This document shows, piece after piece, positions 8,608 through 16,611 of a stretch of 64,000 bases of DNA. The translations under genes and the position numbers were made by a program. The notes beneath the pieces are model-generated. The model was not told the DNA's origin and made no database searches. It saw nothing but the letters and a program-made list of their open reading frames with translations. The DNA is from Actinosynnema pretiosum (lineage in GTDB: Bacteria; Actinomycetota; Actinomycetes; Mycobacteriales; Pseudonocardiaceae), in contig NZ_JAMTCF010000023.1 of the NCBI RefSeq assembly GCF_024171695.1, positions 62,001 to 126,000 of the forward strand. The letters run 5' to 3'. The stretch's first letter is position 1. Every line of letters begins with the position of its first letter.

Positions 8608-9618
8608 GTGAAGACGGACGTGCTGTCAGACCCCCGGCCTACCATCCGGCACGTGCCCGAGTTCTCCGACTTCGCCGCCAAGCTGCTGGTGCTCGACCAG
8701 CTGTGTTACGCGCTCAAGCTGCTCCCGCCCTACCCCGGCGCCCAGCCCGACGACCACTCCCCGACCTACCGCAACCCCGACGCCGTCGCCTACTACCGGG
8801 ACCTGGTCATCCCGGACGAGGTGCTGGGGCGGGTCACCGAGGTGCTCCTCGACGGGGGCAACAGCATCTACTTCGACGTCGCCCCCCACTGGGACGGGGA
8901 GGACGACTCGTTCGACGTGCGCGAGTGGGGGGAGTTGGCCCGTCTGCCCGCGTTGGCGGTGGTGCGCTCGTCCGGGGTGGTGCCCGCGGAGGGCAGGCGG
9001 TTGTTGCGGGAGCGCGGGGTGGTCGTGGACGACGACGCCGACGTCGCCGTGGTCAGCCGGGTCAGGACGTACCAAATCGACGGGCGGGCGGTGCGGGTGT
9101 CGGTCGAGCACGGGTACGAGGACCTGGCCGAGGAGCTGGTCGCGCGGTTCGCGGGGGTTCCGGACGGGGAGGTGGTGCGGTTCGGGTGCGGGCGGTTCGT
9201 GATCGGGGTCGAGCGGGGGCGGGCGGCGGTGCTGGCGCCGTTGGTGTTCTGGGCGCATCCCGCCGAGCGGTGGCCTTGGCACGGCAACCTGAGCCGGGTC
9301 CTCCGGTTGACGCGGGCGCAGCGGGCCATCACCTCGGCTGCCGCGCCCGACCTCGCCGACGGGGTGGACGTCGAGGTCGGGGCTGAGCGGGCTCGGCGGG
9401 TGGTGCTGCGGCGGCGGGAACCGGTGGACGGGCACTCGGGGTGGGAGATGCGGGCCGACCCGGCCACCGGGGCCGGGGTGGTCACCAGGGCGTTGGGGTG
9501 CCTGGTCGGGTACCGGCCGGGAGCGTTGCCCGCGATCGCGCTGCCCCCTGGGGCGGTGGTGGAGCTGGACGTGGACGAGATCACCTCGGTGAGCGGGGTG
9601 ACGGCGGGGGAGCGGTGA
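8608..9618 (+). CDS. Uncharacterised protein, possibly DUF6892-like at its N-terminus
   Basis: 336 residues, predicted soluble, no signal peptide or membrane segment. The N-terminal third contains FAAKLLVLDQLCYALKLLPPY, then DGGNSIYFDVAPHWDGEDDSFDVREWGEL and LPALAVV, a pattern I associate with small DUF6892-type domains, but I am not certain. The middle and C-terminal parts are unrecognised. No ribosome site precedes the start; GTG at 8608 was chosen as the first codon after the palindrome, and a leaderless message is plausible. A TTG at 8605 or later starts are alternatives. It lies between the cas operon and a convergent TPP-enzyme gene. Confidence 0.7.
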   Translation: MKTDVLSDPRPTIRHVPEFSDFAAKLLVLDQLCYALKLLPPYPGAQPDDHSPTYRNPDAVAYYRDLVIPDEVLGRVTEVLLDGGNSIYFDVAPHWDGEDDSFDVREWGELARLPALAVVRSSGVVPAEGRRLLRERGVVVDDDADVAVVSRVRTYQIDGRAVRVSVEHGYEDLAEELVARFAGVPDGEVVRFGCGRFVIGVERGRAAVLAPLVFWAHPAERWPWHGNLSRVLRLTRAQRAITSAAAPDLADGVDVEVGAERARRVVLRRREPVDGHSGWEMRADPATGAGVVTRALGCLVGYRPGALPAIALPPGAVVELDVDEITSVSGVTAGER

Positions 9619-9628
9619 TGTCCCGGTG

Positions 9629-9661
9629 GCCGGAGTGGAACGGGATGAGGACCACTCCGGC
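9629..9661. terminator. Hairpin between convergent genes
   Basis: GCCGGAGTGG and CCACTCCGGC pair over 10 bp around a 13-nt loop. It begins 10 bp after the stop of the plus-strand gene and lies before the 3' end of the minus-strand TPP enzyme, so it may terminate either transcript. Confidence 0.55.
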
Positions 9662-9724
9662 CCGGCCTCGTGCGGGACGTGCCGTCCGCGACGCGCGGTC
9701 GGCCGCTCGTCCACGGGGGTGCGA

Positions 9725-11485
9725 TCAGGACTGGCGTCGCACGTTCGCGCGCTCCGCGTCGCTGTCGGGCTCCTGGTCGAGGCCCCGCAGCACCGCCTGC
9801 GCCTTCTCCTCCGGCAGGTTCGGCGGCAGCAGCGGCACGGCCGGGTCCACCACCGCCTCCACGACCACCGGGCGGTCGGCGGCGAACGCCTCGCGCCAGG
9901 CCTCGTCGAGCCGGTCCGGTGAGTCGACGCGGATGCCGCGCAGGCCCAGCAGCTCGGCGTGCGCCGCGTACGGGAACGCCGGAACCCGTTGCGAGGCCGG
10001 GAAGCGCGGGTCGCCCTCCATCTCGCGCTGCTCCCAGGTGACCTCGTTCAGGTCCCGGTTGTGCAGCACCAGCACCACGAACCTCGGGTCCGACCAGGAG
10101 CGCCAGCGGTCGGCCAGGGTGATCAGCTCCAGCAGGCCGTTCATCTGCATCGCGCCGTCACCGGCCAGCGCCACCACCGGGCGGTCCGGGGCGTCCAGCT
10201 TCGCCGCGAGGCCGTAGGGGAGGGCGCAGCCCATCGTGGCCAGGTAGCCGGAGGTGTGCGCGGGCGCGCCCGGTGGCAGGGCCAGGTGGCGGGCGTACCA
10301 GTAGGTGGAGGAGCCGACGTCCACGGCGACCCGCACGTCTGGCGGCAGGTGGGCGGACAGCTCGCGCACCACCAGTTCCGGGTTGAGCGGGGTCGCGGGG
10401 GTGTTCGCGCGGTCCTCGGCGACCTGGCGCCAGCGGGTGGTGGCGGCGGACACCCGGCGCTCCCAGCCGCGGTCGGGGTTGCGGCGCAGGAGGGGGAGCA
10501 GGGCGCGCAGGGACTCGCGGGCGTCGCCGACCAGCGCCGCCTCGACGGGGTGCTTGCTGCCGATCACGCGGGCGTCGACGTCGATCTGCACGGCGCGGAC
10601 CCGGCCGGGTTCCGGGTAGAACTCGGTCCACGGGTCGTTGCTGCCCACGATCAGCAGCGTGTCGCACTCCGCCATCAGCTCGGCCGACGCGGTGGTGCCC
10701 AGGTGGCCCATGACGCCGGTGTGCCACGCCGGGCCCTCCGGGAGGACCGGTTTGCCCAGCAGGGACGTGGTGACGCCCGCGCCCAGGATCTCGACCAGCC
10801 TGGTGATCTCGTGCTCGGCGCCCGCCGCGCCGCGTCCGACGAGCAGGGCCACGCGGTGACCGGCGTTGAGCACGTCGGCCGCCCCGCGCAGGTCGTCCTC
10901 GCGGGGGAGCACGCGCGGGCGGGCGGTGACGGCGGAGGAGGGGACCACGCCGTGGGTGTGCGGCGGGTCCTCGACGGCGTCGGCGCGCTGCACGTCGTGC
11001 GGCAGGATCAGGCAGGTCGGCACGCGTTCGGCGATCGCGGTGCGCATCGCGTTGTCCAGCAGGACGGGCAGCTGCTCGGGGGTGGAGACGGTGTGCAGGT
11101 AGCGACCGCAGACGTCCTTGAGGAGGGAGTGCAGGTCCACCTCCTGCAGGTAGCCGGTGCCCAGCGCGGTGGACACGACCTGGCCGACCAGCGCGACGAC
11201 CGGGCGGCGGTCGAGCTTGGCGTCGTAGAGGCCGTTGAGGAGGTGGATCGCGCCGGGGCCCTGGGTCGCCAGGCAGACGCCGACGCCGCCGGTGTACTTG
11301 GCGTGGCCGCAGGCGGCGAAGGCGGCCAGCTCCTCGTGGCGCGACGGGACGAACTCCGGGTCACCGCCCGCGCGGTGCAGCGCGGCGAGGACGGGATCGA
11401 TGCCGTCGCCCGCGTAGCCGAAGACCCTGGGGACGTTCCAGGTGCGCAGGCGGCGGACCAGCGCGTCCGCGACGGTGCCGTTCAC
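9725..11485 (-). CDS. Thiamine-pyrophosphate enzyme, pyruvate oxidase/acetolactate-synthase type
   Basis: 586 residues with the three-domain layout of the POX/AHAS family. The N-terminal pyrimidine-binding domain carries the catalytic glutamate in SRHEELAAFAACGHAKYTG (Glu51). A central Rossmann-like domain follows. The C-terminal PP-binding domain has GDGAMQMNGLLELITLADRW and, downstream, VLVLHNRDLNEVTWEQ, the GDG...N motif that binds TPP and Mg. It resembles the YdaP/PoxB group that decarboxylates pyruvate to acetate rather than biosynthetic IlvB; no small regulatory subunit is nearby. The GTG at 11485 overlaps the stop of the upstream small gene as GTGA, so the two are translationally coupled. 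Confidence 0.85.
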   Translation of the reverse strand: MNGTVADALVRRLRTWNVPRVFGYAGDGIDPVLAALHRAGGDPEFVPSRHEELAAFAACGHAKYTGGVGVCLATQGPGAIHLLNGLYDAKLDRRPVVALVGQVVSTALGTGYLQEVDLHSLLKDVCGRYLHTVSTPEQLPVLLDNAMRTAIAERVPTCLILPHDVQRADAVEDPPHTHGVVPSSAVTARPRVLPREDDLRGAADVLNAGHRVALLVGRGAAGAEHEITRLVEILGAGVTTSLLGKPVLPEGPAWHTGVMGHLGTTASAELMAECDTLLIVGSNDPWTEFYPEPGRVRAVQIDVDARVIGSKHPVEAALVGDARESLRALLPLLRRNPDRGWERRVSAATTRWRQVAEDRANTPATPLNPELVVRELSAHLPPDVRVAVDVGSSTYWYARHLALPPGAPAHTSGYLATMGCALPYGLAAKLDAPDRPVVALAGDGAMQMNGLLELITLADRWRSWSDPRFVVLVLHNRDLNEVTWEQREMEGDPRFPASQRVPAFPYAAHAELLGLRGIRVDSPDRLDEAWREAFAADRPVVVEAVVDPAVPLLPPNLPEEKAQAVLRGLDQEPDSDAERANVRRQS

Positions 11486-11652
11486 GCGCGACCTCCCCGC
11501 GCGAGGGCGCGCGCCAGCAGCCACCCCAGGGCGGCGGCCGTCGCGGTCAGCACCGCCGACCGGGCGGTGACCAGGCGGAACAGGGACTTCTGGGCGTCCT
11601 GGTCCACCTCCCGGTCGTGCTGGGCGGGCGTCGTCTCGGTCTTGCTCGTCAT
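11482..11652 (-). CDS. Small single-helix membrane protein coupled to the TPP enzyme
   Basis: A 56-residue protein: polar, acidic N-terminus (MTSKTETTPAQHDREVDQD), then one hydrophobic helix (SAVLTATAAALGWLLARAL) and a basic end ARGGRA. The ATG at 11652 follows a GGAGG ribosome site at ideal spacing, and the stop overlaps the TPP-enzyme start, so the pair forms a coupled operon. No family was recognised. A membrane anchor for the oxidase is conceivable, since PoxB-type enzymes act at the membrane, but this is inference. Confidence 0.7.
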   Translation of the reverse strand: MTSKTETTPAQHDREVDQDAQKSLFRLVTARSAVLTATAAALGWLLARALARGGRA

Positions 11653-11815
11653 CGCCGACCTCCTTCGTCGGCGACGGGCTACCCGCTGGAAATCGGGTGA
11701 ACCGGACTTCACCGACCGGGTGATCGGGGGGGGGAGGGAGGGAGAGGGGGCGGGGCGTGCTCGGGAACGTCGGGGAGCCGCCCGGCTCGCGCGCGGCGGA
11801 GCGGTTGTCCCGTGG

Positions 11816-12655
11816 TCAGCCGCGCGCGGTCGCGAAGACCAGGCCCTGGCTCGGCAGGGACGTGCTGCCCCGCACGTCGCGGGTGACCACCTTCAGGCGG
11901 TGCTGGCTGTCCGGGGCCAGGCCGGTCAAGGTCACCTGCGGGTCGGTGGTGGTCGTGACGAGGGCACCGTCCAGGTGGACGTCGTAGCCCGCCGTGGCGG
12001 TCCACCAGGAGCGGCCCACCCAGGTCACCGTCGTGGTGGTCGGGGTGGTGGCGGTGACGGTCAGGTCGGTGGGGCGCAGGGGGCGGTCCGCGATGTAGGC
12101 CAGGGACTGGACGACGCCCAGGAGGTCGTCGCCGCCGGGCGTCCTGGTGCACAGGGCGTCCAGCGGGGGGAGCGGGGCGCCGTCGTCTGCCTTGGGGCGC
12201 AGGGACAGGGTGATGTCGCCGAGGCGGATCTCGTGGTTGCCCGGCGGGTCCACGCGCAGCGGGGCCAGGCCTCCTGCGGCGTGCAGCCACGACCAGCCCT
12301 GGCCGGGGGCGAAGGTGAGGTCCGCCCGCACCTGCCTGGTGGCCGCGCCGGTGATCGAGACGTCCACCCGCGCCGTGCTGTCGCCGTCGACGCGGCCCTC
12401 GACCAGGTTGGTGATGTCCAGGTCCAGGTCCACGAAGGCGGTCTGGGCGTAGGAGACCGCGTTCGGCAGGGCGCCCACGTCGTCGGGCAGGAGACCGCCG
12501 AAGTGCACGCCCACCGGCACGGTCCGGCCGGTGGAGGTGGCGCAGGTGTAGGAGGCGACAAGGTCGGCCGGTGCGGCGGTCGCGGCGGGGGTGAGCGCGC
12601 CGGTGAGCAGCAGGGCCGCGACCGCGGTGGTCGCCGCGCGGGAAGTGGGGGTCAT
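11816..12655 (-). CDS. Secreted protein with C-terminal fibronectin type III domain
   Basis: 279 residues with a clear Sec signal peptide (AATTAVAALLLTGALTPAATAAPA, cleavage near residue 28). A beta-rich N-terminal domain begins VASYTCATSTGRTVPVGVHF, reminiscent of the actinobacterial DUF6801 secreted domain. The last ~85 residues form an FN3 module (LTVTATTPTTTTVTWVGRSW ... GYDVHLDGALVTTTTDPQVT ... GLAPDSQHRLKVVTRD). Two cysteines could form a disulfide. Probably an exported surface or matrix protein; no catalytic motif is visible. It is alone in its transcription unit, with a strong hairpin terminator upstream that isolates it from the propeller-protein gene. Confidence 0.75.
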   Translation of the reverse strand: MTPTSRAATTAVAALLLTGALTPAATAAPADLVASYTCATSTGRTVPVGVHFGGLLPDDVGALPNAVSYAQTAFVDLDLDITNLVEGRVDGDSTARVDVSITGAATRQVRADLTFAPGQGWSWLHAAGGLAPLRVDPPGNHEIRLGDITLSLRPKADDGAPLPPLDALCTRTPGGDDLLGVVQSLAYIADRPLRPTDLTVTATTPTTTTVTWVGRSWWTATAGYDVHLDGALVTTTTDPQVTLTGLAPDSQHRLKVVTRDVRGSTSLPSQGLVFATARG

Positions 12656-12751
12656 GGGGTCTCCCTCGACGGTTCCTCGCCCGCGACCCAGTGTCGTCCC
12701 GGACCGGCCTGCGCGGCAGCGGTCAACCGGCGCAAGCGCGTCCGTCGTCCG

Positions 12752-12777
12752 GAGGGCGTGGCCGCCGCCACGCCCTC
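12752..12777 (-). terminator. Strong hairpin terminator
   Basis: An 11-bp perfect stem, GAGGGCGTGGC and GCCACGCCCTC, with loop CGCC. It lies 51 bp downstream of the stop of the minus-strand GH43-like gene and upstream of the secreted FN3 gene. Confidence 0.75.
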
Positions 12778-12827
12778 ACGGGCGGTCCGGGACGCGCTCC
12801 CCGGCCTGCGGCTCACCGGGTGCGCGC

Positions 12828-13832
12828 TCAGGGGTTCGGGAAGCCCCTGGCCACCGCGATGTTGCCGGACAGGCGCTCGCCCGCCTCGTAGATCATGTAC
12901 TCCACGCCGCCGTCGCTGCCGAACGCCGGGGCCGCGCACCGGCCGTTGTCCGGGAAGCCCGGCAGCGGCGCGTTGAACACGCCCATGTGCCTGCGCTTGG
13001 TGAAGTCCTTGCCCACCTCGGTGATGCGCATCGTGCCGCCGGAGGCCTTGTCGCAGTGGTAGATCACGTACGTGGTGCCGTTGCGCTCGACCACGGCGGG
13101 GGCGCCGAGGTTCTGCACGCCGAGGTCCTGCGGGCGCACCAGCGGGGTCTGCGAGATCGTCCAGGACCTGCCGTCCTTCGAGGAGCCCCAGCCGATCGAG
13201 CGGCGGTTCGCGGTGGTGTTGATCATGAACACCATGACGTACCGGGCGCCGTTCGGCAGGTCGTGGCGGAACACCCTGGCGTACGATGCCTCCGTGGCGC
13301 CTGCGGGGAGCATCGCGGTGGTCAGGACCACTCGGTCGTAGGTGAAGTCGACGCCGTTCTTGGAACGCGCGAGCCGGGTCGTCGTGTTCTCGCCGTGGAA
13401 GTACAGCCACATCTCCTTCGCGTCCTCGTTCCACAGCGCGTGCGGCGACGAGACGTGGCTGACGTCGTAGTGCTCGCCCCACTTCCGGGAGACGATCGGA
13501 TTTCCCCGGTGCTCGGTGTACGGGCCCGCCAACGAGTCCGAGTAGGCCAGGCAGATGCCGCCGGGCGCGTCGTGCGGCGCGTAGTACAGGTAGAACCTGC
13601 CCAACGCCCCGGAGATCCGGCCCACCGTGCCGCGCACGCTCGGGAAGATCAGCTCACCGGTCGGGTTGTACGCGAGCTTCCCCTTGTCCAGGGCCAGACC
13701 CTGGTAGCGGTAGTTCGGGAAGCCGGGTGGCTCGGCCGCCGCCGTCCCCGCCGTCAGCCCGGCTCCGCCGACCACCCCGACGCCGCCGACCACGGCCGCG
13801 CGCAACACCCCTCGGCGGGACAGCTCGCCCAT
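12828..13832 (-). CDS. Tat-exported GH43-like five-bladed propeller protein
   Basis: 334 residues. The N-terminus MGELSRRGVLRAAVVGGVGV has a twin-arginine signal (SRRGVLRA) followed by a hydrophobic stretch and AAA cleavage site, so it is exported folded. The mature part has repeated blade-like segments (GRFYLYYAPHDAPGGICLAYSDSLAGPY, DVSHVSSPHALWNEDAKEMWLYFHG, TTYVIYHCDKASGGTMRI) typical of the GH43/GH117 glycosidase-like beta-propellers. The exact substrate and catalytic residues are not assigned. Start: the second ATG at 13832 lies 8 nt after GAGGAG; an upstream ATG at 13838 is possible. It is divergent from the LacI-type gene, sharing a palindromic operator candidate. Confidence 0.78.
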   Translation of the reverse strand: MGELSRRGVLRAAVVGGVGVVGGAGLTAGTAAAEPPGFPNYRYQGLALDKGKLAYNPTGELIFPSVRGTVGRISGALGRFYLYYAPHDAPGGICLAYSDSLAGPYTEHRGNPIVSRKWGEHYDVSHVSSPHALWNEDAKEMWLYFHGENTTTRLARSKNGVDFTYDRVVLTTAMLPAGATEASYARVFRHDLPNGARYVMVFMINTTANRRSIGWGSSKDGRSWTISQTPLVRPQDLGVQNLGAPAVVERNGTTYVIYHCDKASGGTMRITEVGKDFTKRRHMGVFNAPLPGFPDNGRCAAPAFGSDGGVEYMIYEAGERLSGNIAVARGFPNP

Positions 13833-13904
13833 GCTCATCGCTCCTCGCGTCGCTGAAGTGATCCGCACAGTCTTCGCGCCGCCACCCCGCCGCCGTCAAG
13901 GTGC

Positions 13905-13916
13905 TAATACGTATTA
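13905..13916. promoter_or_regulatory. Candidate LacI-family operator TAATACGTATTA
   Basis: A perfect 12-bp palindrome with central CG, the symmetry LacI/GalR regulators prefer, in an AT-rich island between the divergent GH43-like gene (13832) and the lacI-type gene (14021). It is therefore a good candidate for autoregulation and joint control of both transcription units. Confidence 0.6.
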
Positions 13917-14020
13917 ATTCCCCTGTTCGCGGATTTCCGGTCACTTCGAGGTGAATCGTTGACTTCCCGCCGACCGGCGGGAAGTCTCCCGCTAATCCGC
14001 ATTGGCGCGAAGGAGCCGCA

Positions 14021-15022
14021 ATGCCGCCCAGGCCGAGGCAAGCCGACATCGCGAAGCTCGCCGGGGTGTCCCAGGCGACCGTCTCGGTCGTGCTCGGGGG
14101 CAACCGGTCGAACCTGCGCATGGCCGAGAGCACCCGGCTGCGGGTGCTCGCCGCCGCCGAGGAGCTGGGCTACGTGCCCGACCCCGTGGCGACCCGGCTC
14201 GCCTCGCGGCGCAACAACATCCTCGGCGTCTACACCTTCACCCCGACCTTCCCCACCGACATCGCCGACTCCTACCACCCGATCCTGACCGGCGTGGAGG
14301 AGCAGGCCGCCGCCCTCGGGCAGGACCTGCTGCTGTTCACCGGCGCGGCGGGCCGCGCGCACGACAGCCGCGAGCTGCGGCGCACCCGCATCGCCGACGG
14401 CTGCCTGTTCTTCGGCAGGCACGTGCCGGTCGACGCGGTCGCCCCCCTCGTCGCGGAGGGCTTCCCGCTTGTCTACATAGGACGGCGGGACGAGCTGGAG
14501 GGCGGAATCCCCCACGTGGGCGCGGACTACGTCACCGCCTCGGCCGCCGTCGTCGAGCACCTGAGGTCGTTGGGGCACCGGGACATCCGGTACGTGCGCG
14601 AGCACGACGACGCCCCCTCGTCCACCGACCGCGAGCGCGGCGCCGCCCTGGAGCGGGTCACCCGCACCGACGGCAGCGACCTGACCACCGACCTCGTCCG
14701 CTCCTGGGTCGCGGACGGCGTCACCGCGATCGTGGTGGAGGAGACCGACACCTGCGCCGCCTACCTCGCGGTGCGCCGGGCGATCCGCGACGCCGGGCTC
14801 CGCGTGCCCGACGACCTGTCGCTGGCCTTGCTGGGCCGCCCACCGGACGACGAGAGCGTCACCGGCTTCGAGGTGCCCCGGCACGAGATGGGCCGCGCCG
14901 CCGTGCGCCTGCTCGTCGACCTGGTCACCCGCGCCACCACCCCCGACTCCCCGCAGGCCAGGCGCCTGCTCGCCTGCGCGCCCGTCCTGGGCGCGAGCAC
15001 CGACCGCAGGAAGGGCCCATGA
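14021..15022 (+). CDS. LacI-family transcriptional regulator
   Basis: 333 residues. The N-terminal DNA-binding domain has QADIAKLAGVSQATVSVVLGGN (residues 7-28), a textbook LacI helix-turn-helix, followed by the hinge region MAESTRLRVLAAAEELGYVPD. The remainder is a periplasmic-binding-like effector domain (NILGVYTFTP, GVEEQAAALGQDLLLF, IADGCLFFG, DDLSLALLG). The ATG follows AAGGAG by 5 nt. It is the first gene of its own operon; its last codons overlap the start of the FAD oxidoreductase (ATGA), so it should control that operon and probably the divergent exported propeller protein. The effector is unknown. Confidence 0.9.
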   Translation: MPPRPRQADIAKLAGVSQATVSVVLGGNRSNLRMAESTRLRVLAAAEELGYVPDPVATRLASRRNNILGVYTFTPTFPTDIADSYHPILTGVEEQAAALGQDLLLFTGAAGRAHDSRELRRTRIADGCLFFGRHVPVDAVAPLVAEGFPLVYIGRRDELEGGIPHVGADYVTASAAVVEHLRSLGHRDIRYVREHDDAPSSTDRERGAALERVTRTDGSDLTTDLVRSWVADGVTAIVVEETDTCAAYLAVRRAIRDAGLRVPDDLSLALLGRPPDDESVTGFEVPRHEMGRAAVRLLVDLVTRATTPDSPQARRLLACAPVLGASTDRRKGP

Positions 15023-16611
15023 CCGAGATCCGCACCGAAGTCCTCGTCGTCGGCGGCGGGCTGGGCGGCGTCGCCGCCGCGCTGGCCGCCGCGTCCGCCG
15101 GGCGCCGCGTCGTGCTCACCGAGGAGACCGACTGGATCGGCGGGCAGCTCACCGCCCAGGGCGTGCCGCCCGACGAGCACCCGTGGATCGAGAGCTTCGG
15201 CGCCACCGCCTCCTACCGGCGGCTGCGCCGGGGCATCCGCGACTACTACCGCGCCCACTACCCGCTGCGCGCCGAGGCCTTGCGGCTGGACGCGCTCAAC
15301 CCCGGCGCCGGCCGGGTGTCCAAGCTGTGCCACGAGCCGCGCGTCGCGCTCGCCGTCCTGGAGTCGATGCTCGCGCCGCACCGCAGCGCCGGGCGGCTGA
15401 CCGTGCTGCTGGAGCACCGCCCCACCTCCGCCGAGACCAGCGGCGACCGGGTCGACGCGGTCACCCTCGCCGGACCGGGCGGGGACGTGGTGGTGCGCTT
15501 CGACGTCGTGCTCGACGCCACCGAGGGCGGGGACCTGCTGCCGATGGCGGGCGTGGAGTTCGCGGTGGGCGCGGAGTCCCGCGACGAGCACGACGAGCCG
15601 CACGCCCCCGAGGTGGCCGACCCGGCGAACCTGCAGGGCATCACCTACTGCTTCGCCCTGTCCCACCACGCCGGTGAGGACCACACCGTCGACCGGCCGG
15701 AGATGTACGACTTCTGGCGCTCCTACCGGCCGGAGTTCTGGCCGGGACCGCTGCTGGGGCTGCTCGCGCCCGACCCGCGCACCCTGGAACCGGTGCCGCG
15801 CACGTTCGTCCCCAACCCGGAGGGCGACCCGCTGGCGGTCAGCGCGGACCAGAGCGCGGACGCCGGGGACAAGGAGCTGTGGGGCTTCCGCCGCATCCTG
15901 GCGCGCGGCCTGCACCGCGATGGCGCGTTCGACTCCGACATCACCCTGGTCAACTGGCCGCTCAACGACTACTGGCTGCGGCCCGCGCTGGAGATCGACG
16001 GCGTCAGCACCACCGAGGACGTGGCGCTGGCGCACCACGAGGCCAAGCAGCTGTCCAAGTCGGTGCTCTACTGGTTGCAGACCGAGCTGGGCTTCCCCGG
16101 CCTGAAGCTGCGGCACGACGTCATGGGCAGCCGCGACGGGCTCGCGAAGTCCGCCTACGTCCGGGAATCACGGCGGATCAAGGCCGTCACCACGGTCACC
16201 GAGCACGACGTGTCGCTGGCGGTCCTCGGGCCGCACGGCCGCAAGGCGCACCCGGACTCGGTGGGCGTGGGCAGCTACCGGATCGACCTGCACCCGTCCA
16301 CCTCCGGCGACGGGTACGTGGACGTGGCCAGCACGCCGTTCGAGATCCCGCTCGGCGCCCTGCTGCCGCAGCGGGTGGAGAACCTGCTGCCCGCGGCCAA
16401 GAACATCGGCACCACGCACATCACCAACGGCTGCTACCGGCTGCACCCGGTGGAGTGGAACGCGGGCGAGGTCGCGGGCCACCTGGCCGCTTTCGCGCTG
16501 AGCGAGGGGATCAGCCCGCGCGCGGTGCGGGAGCGGCGCTTCGACGAGTTCGCCCAGTTGCTGGACCGGGCCGGGGTGGAGCGCCACTGGCCCGACGTCA
16601 GGGGGTACTGA
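15019..16611 (+). CDS. FAD-dependent oxidoreductase (FAD_oxidored type)
   Basis: 530 residues. The N-terminus EVLVVGGGLGGVAAALAAASAGRRVVLTEETDWIGGQL is shown in parts as a dinucleotide-binding GxGxxG fold (GGGLGG at residues 12-17) with the acidic residue ending the second strand and the WIGGQ motif of PF12831 enzymes. Near the C-terminus, VENLLPAAKNIGTTHITNGCYRLHPVEWNAGEVAG is the typical end of this family. No signal peptide, so probably cytoplasmic. Overlaps lacI by 4 bp and the hydantoinase gene by 1 bp, so it is a core operon member; it may oxidise the imported compound before ring opening (inference). Confidence 0.85.
   Translation: MTEIRTEVLVVGGGLGGVAAALAAASAGRRVVLTEETDWIGGQLTAQGVPPDEHPWIESFGATASYRRLRRGIRDYYRAHYPLRAEALRLDALNPGAGRVSKLCHEPRVALAVLESMLAPHRSAGRLTVLLEHRPTSAETSGDRVDAVTLAGPGGDVVVRFDVVLDATEGGDLLPMAGVEFAVGAESRDEHDEPHAPEVADPANLQGITYCFALSHHAGEDHTVDRPEMYDFWRSYRPEFWPGPLLGLLAPDPRTLEPVPRTFVPNPEGDPLAVSADQSADAGDKELWGFRRILARGLHRDGAFDSDITLVNWPLNDYWLRPALEIDGVSTTEDVALAHHEAKQLSKSVLYWLQTELGFPGLKLRHDVMGSRDGLAKSAYVRESRRIKAVTTVTEHDVSLAVLGPHGRKAHPDSVGVGSYRIDLHPSTSGDGYVDVASTPFEIPLGALLPQRVENLLPAAKNIGTTHITNGCYRLHPVEWNAGEVAGHLAAFALSEGISPRAVRERRFDEFAQLLDRAGVERHWPDVRGY

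Noticed and set aside
9959-12976. A 1005-codon plus-strand frame across the TPP enzyme and secreted protein genes
   Set aside because: It is the antisense shadow of genes on the minus strand; its composition (runs of Gly, Val, Arg, Gln) and lack of ribosome site match a high-GC shadow frame.
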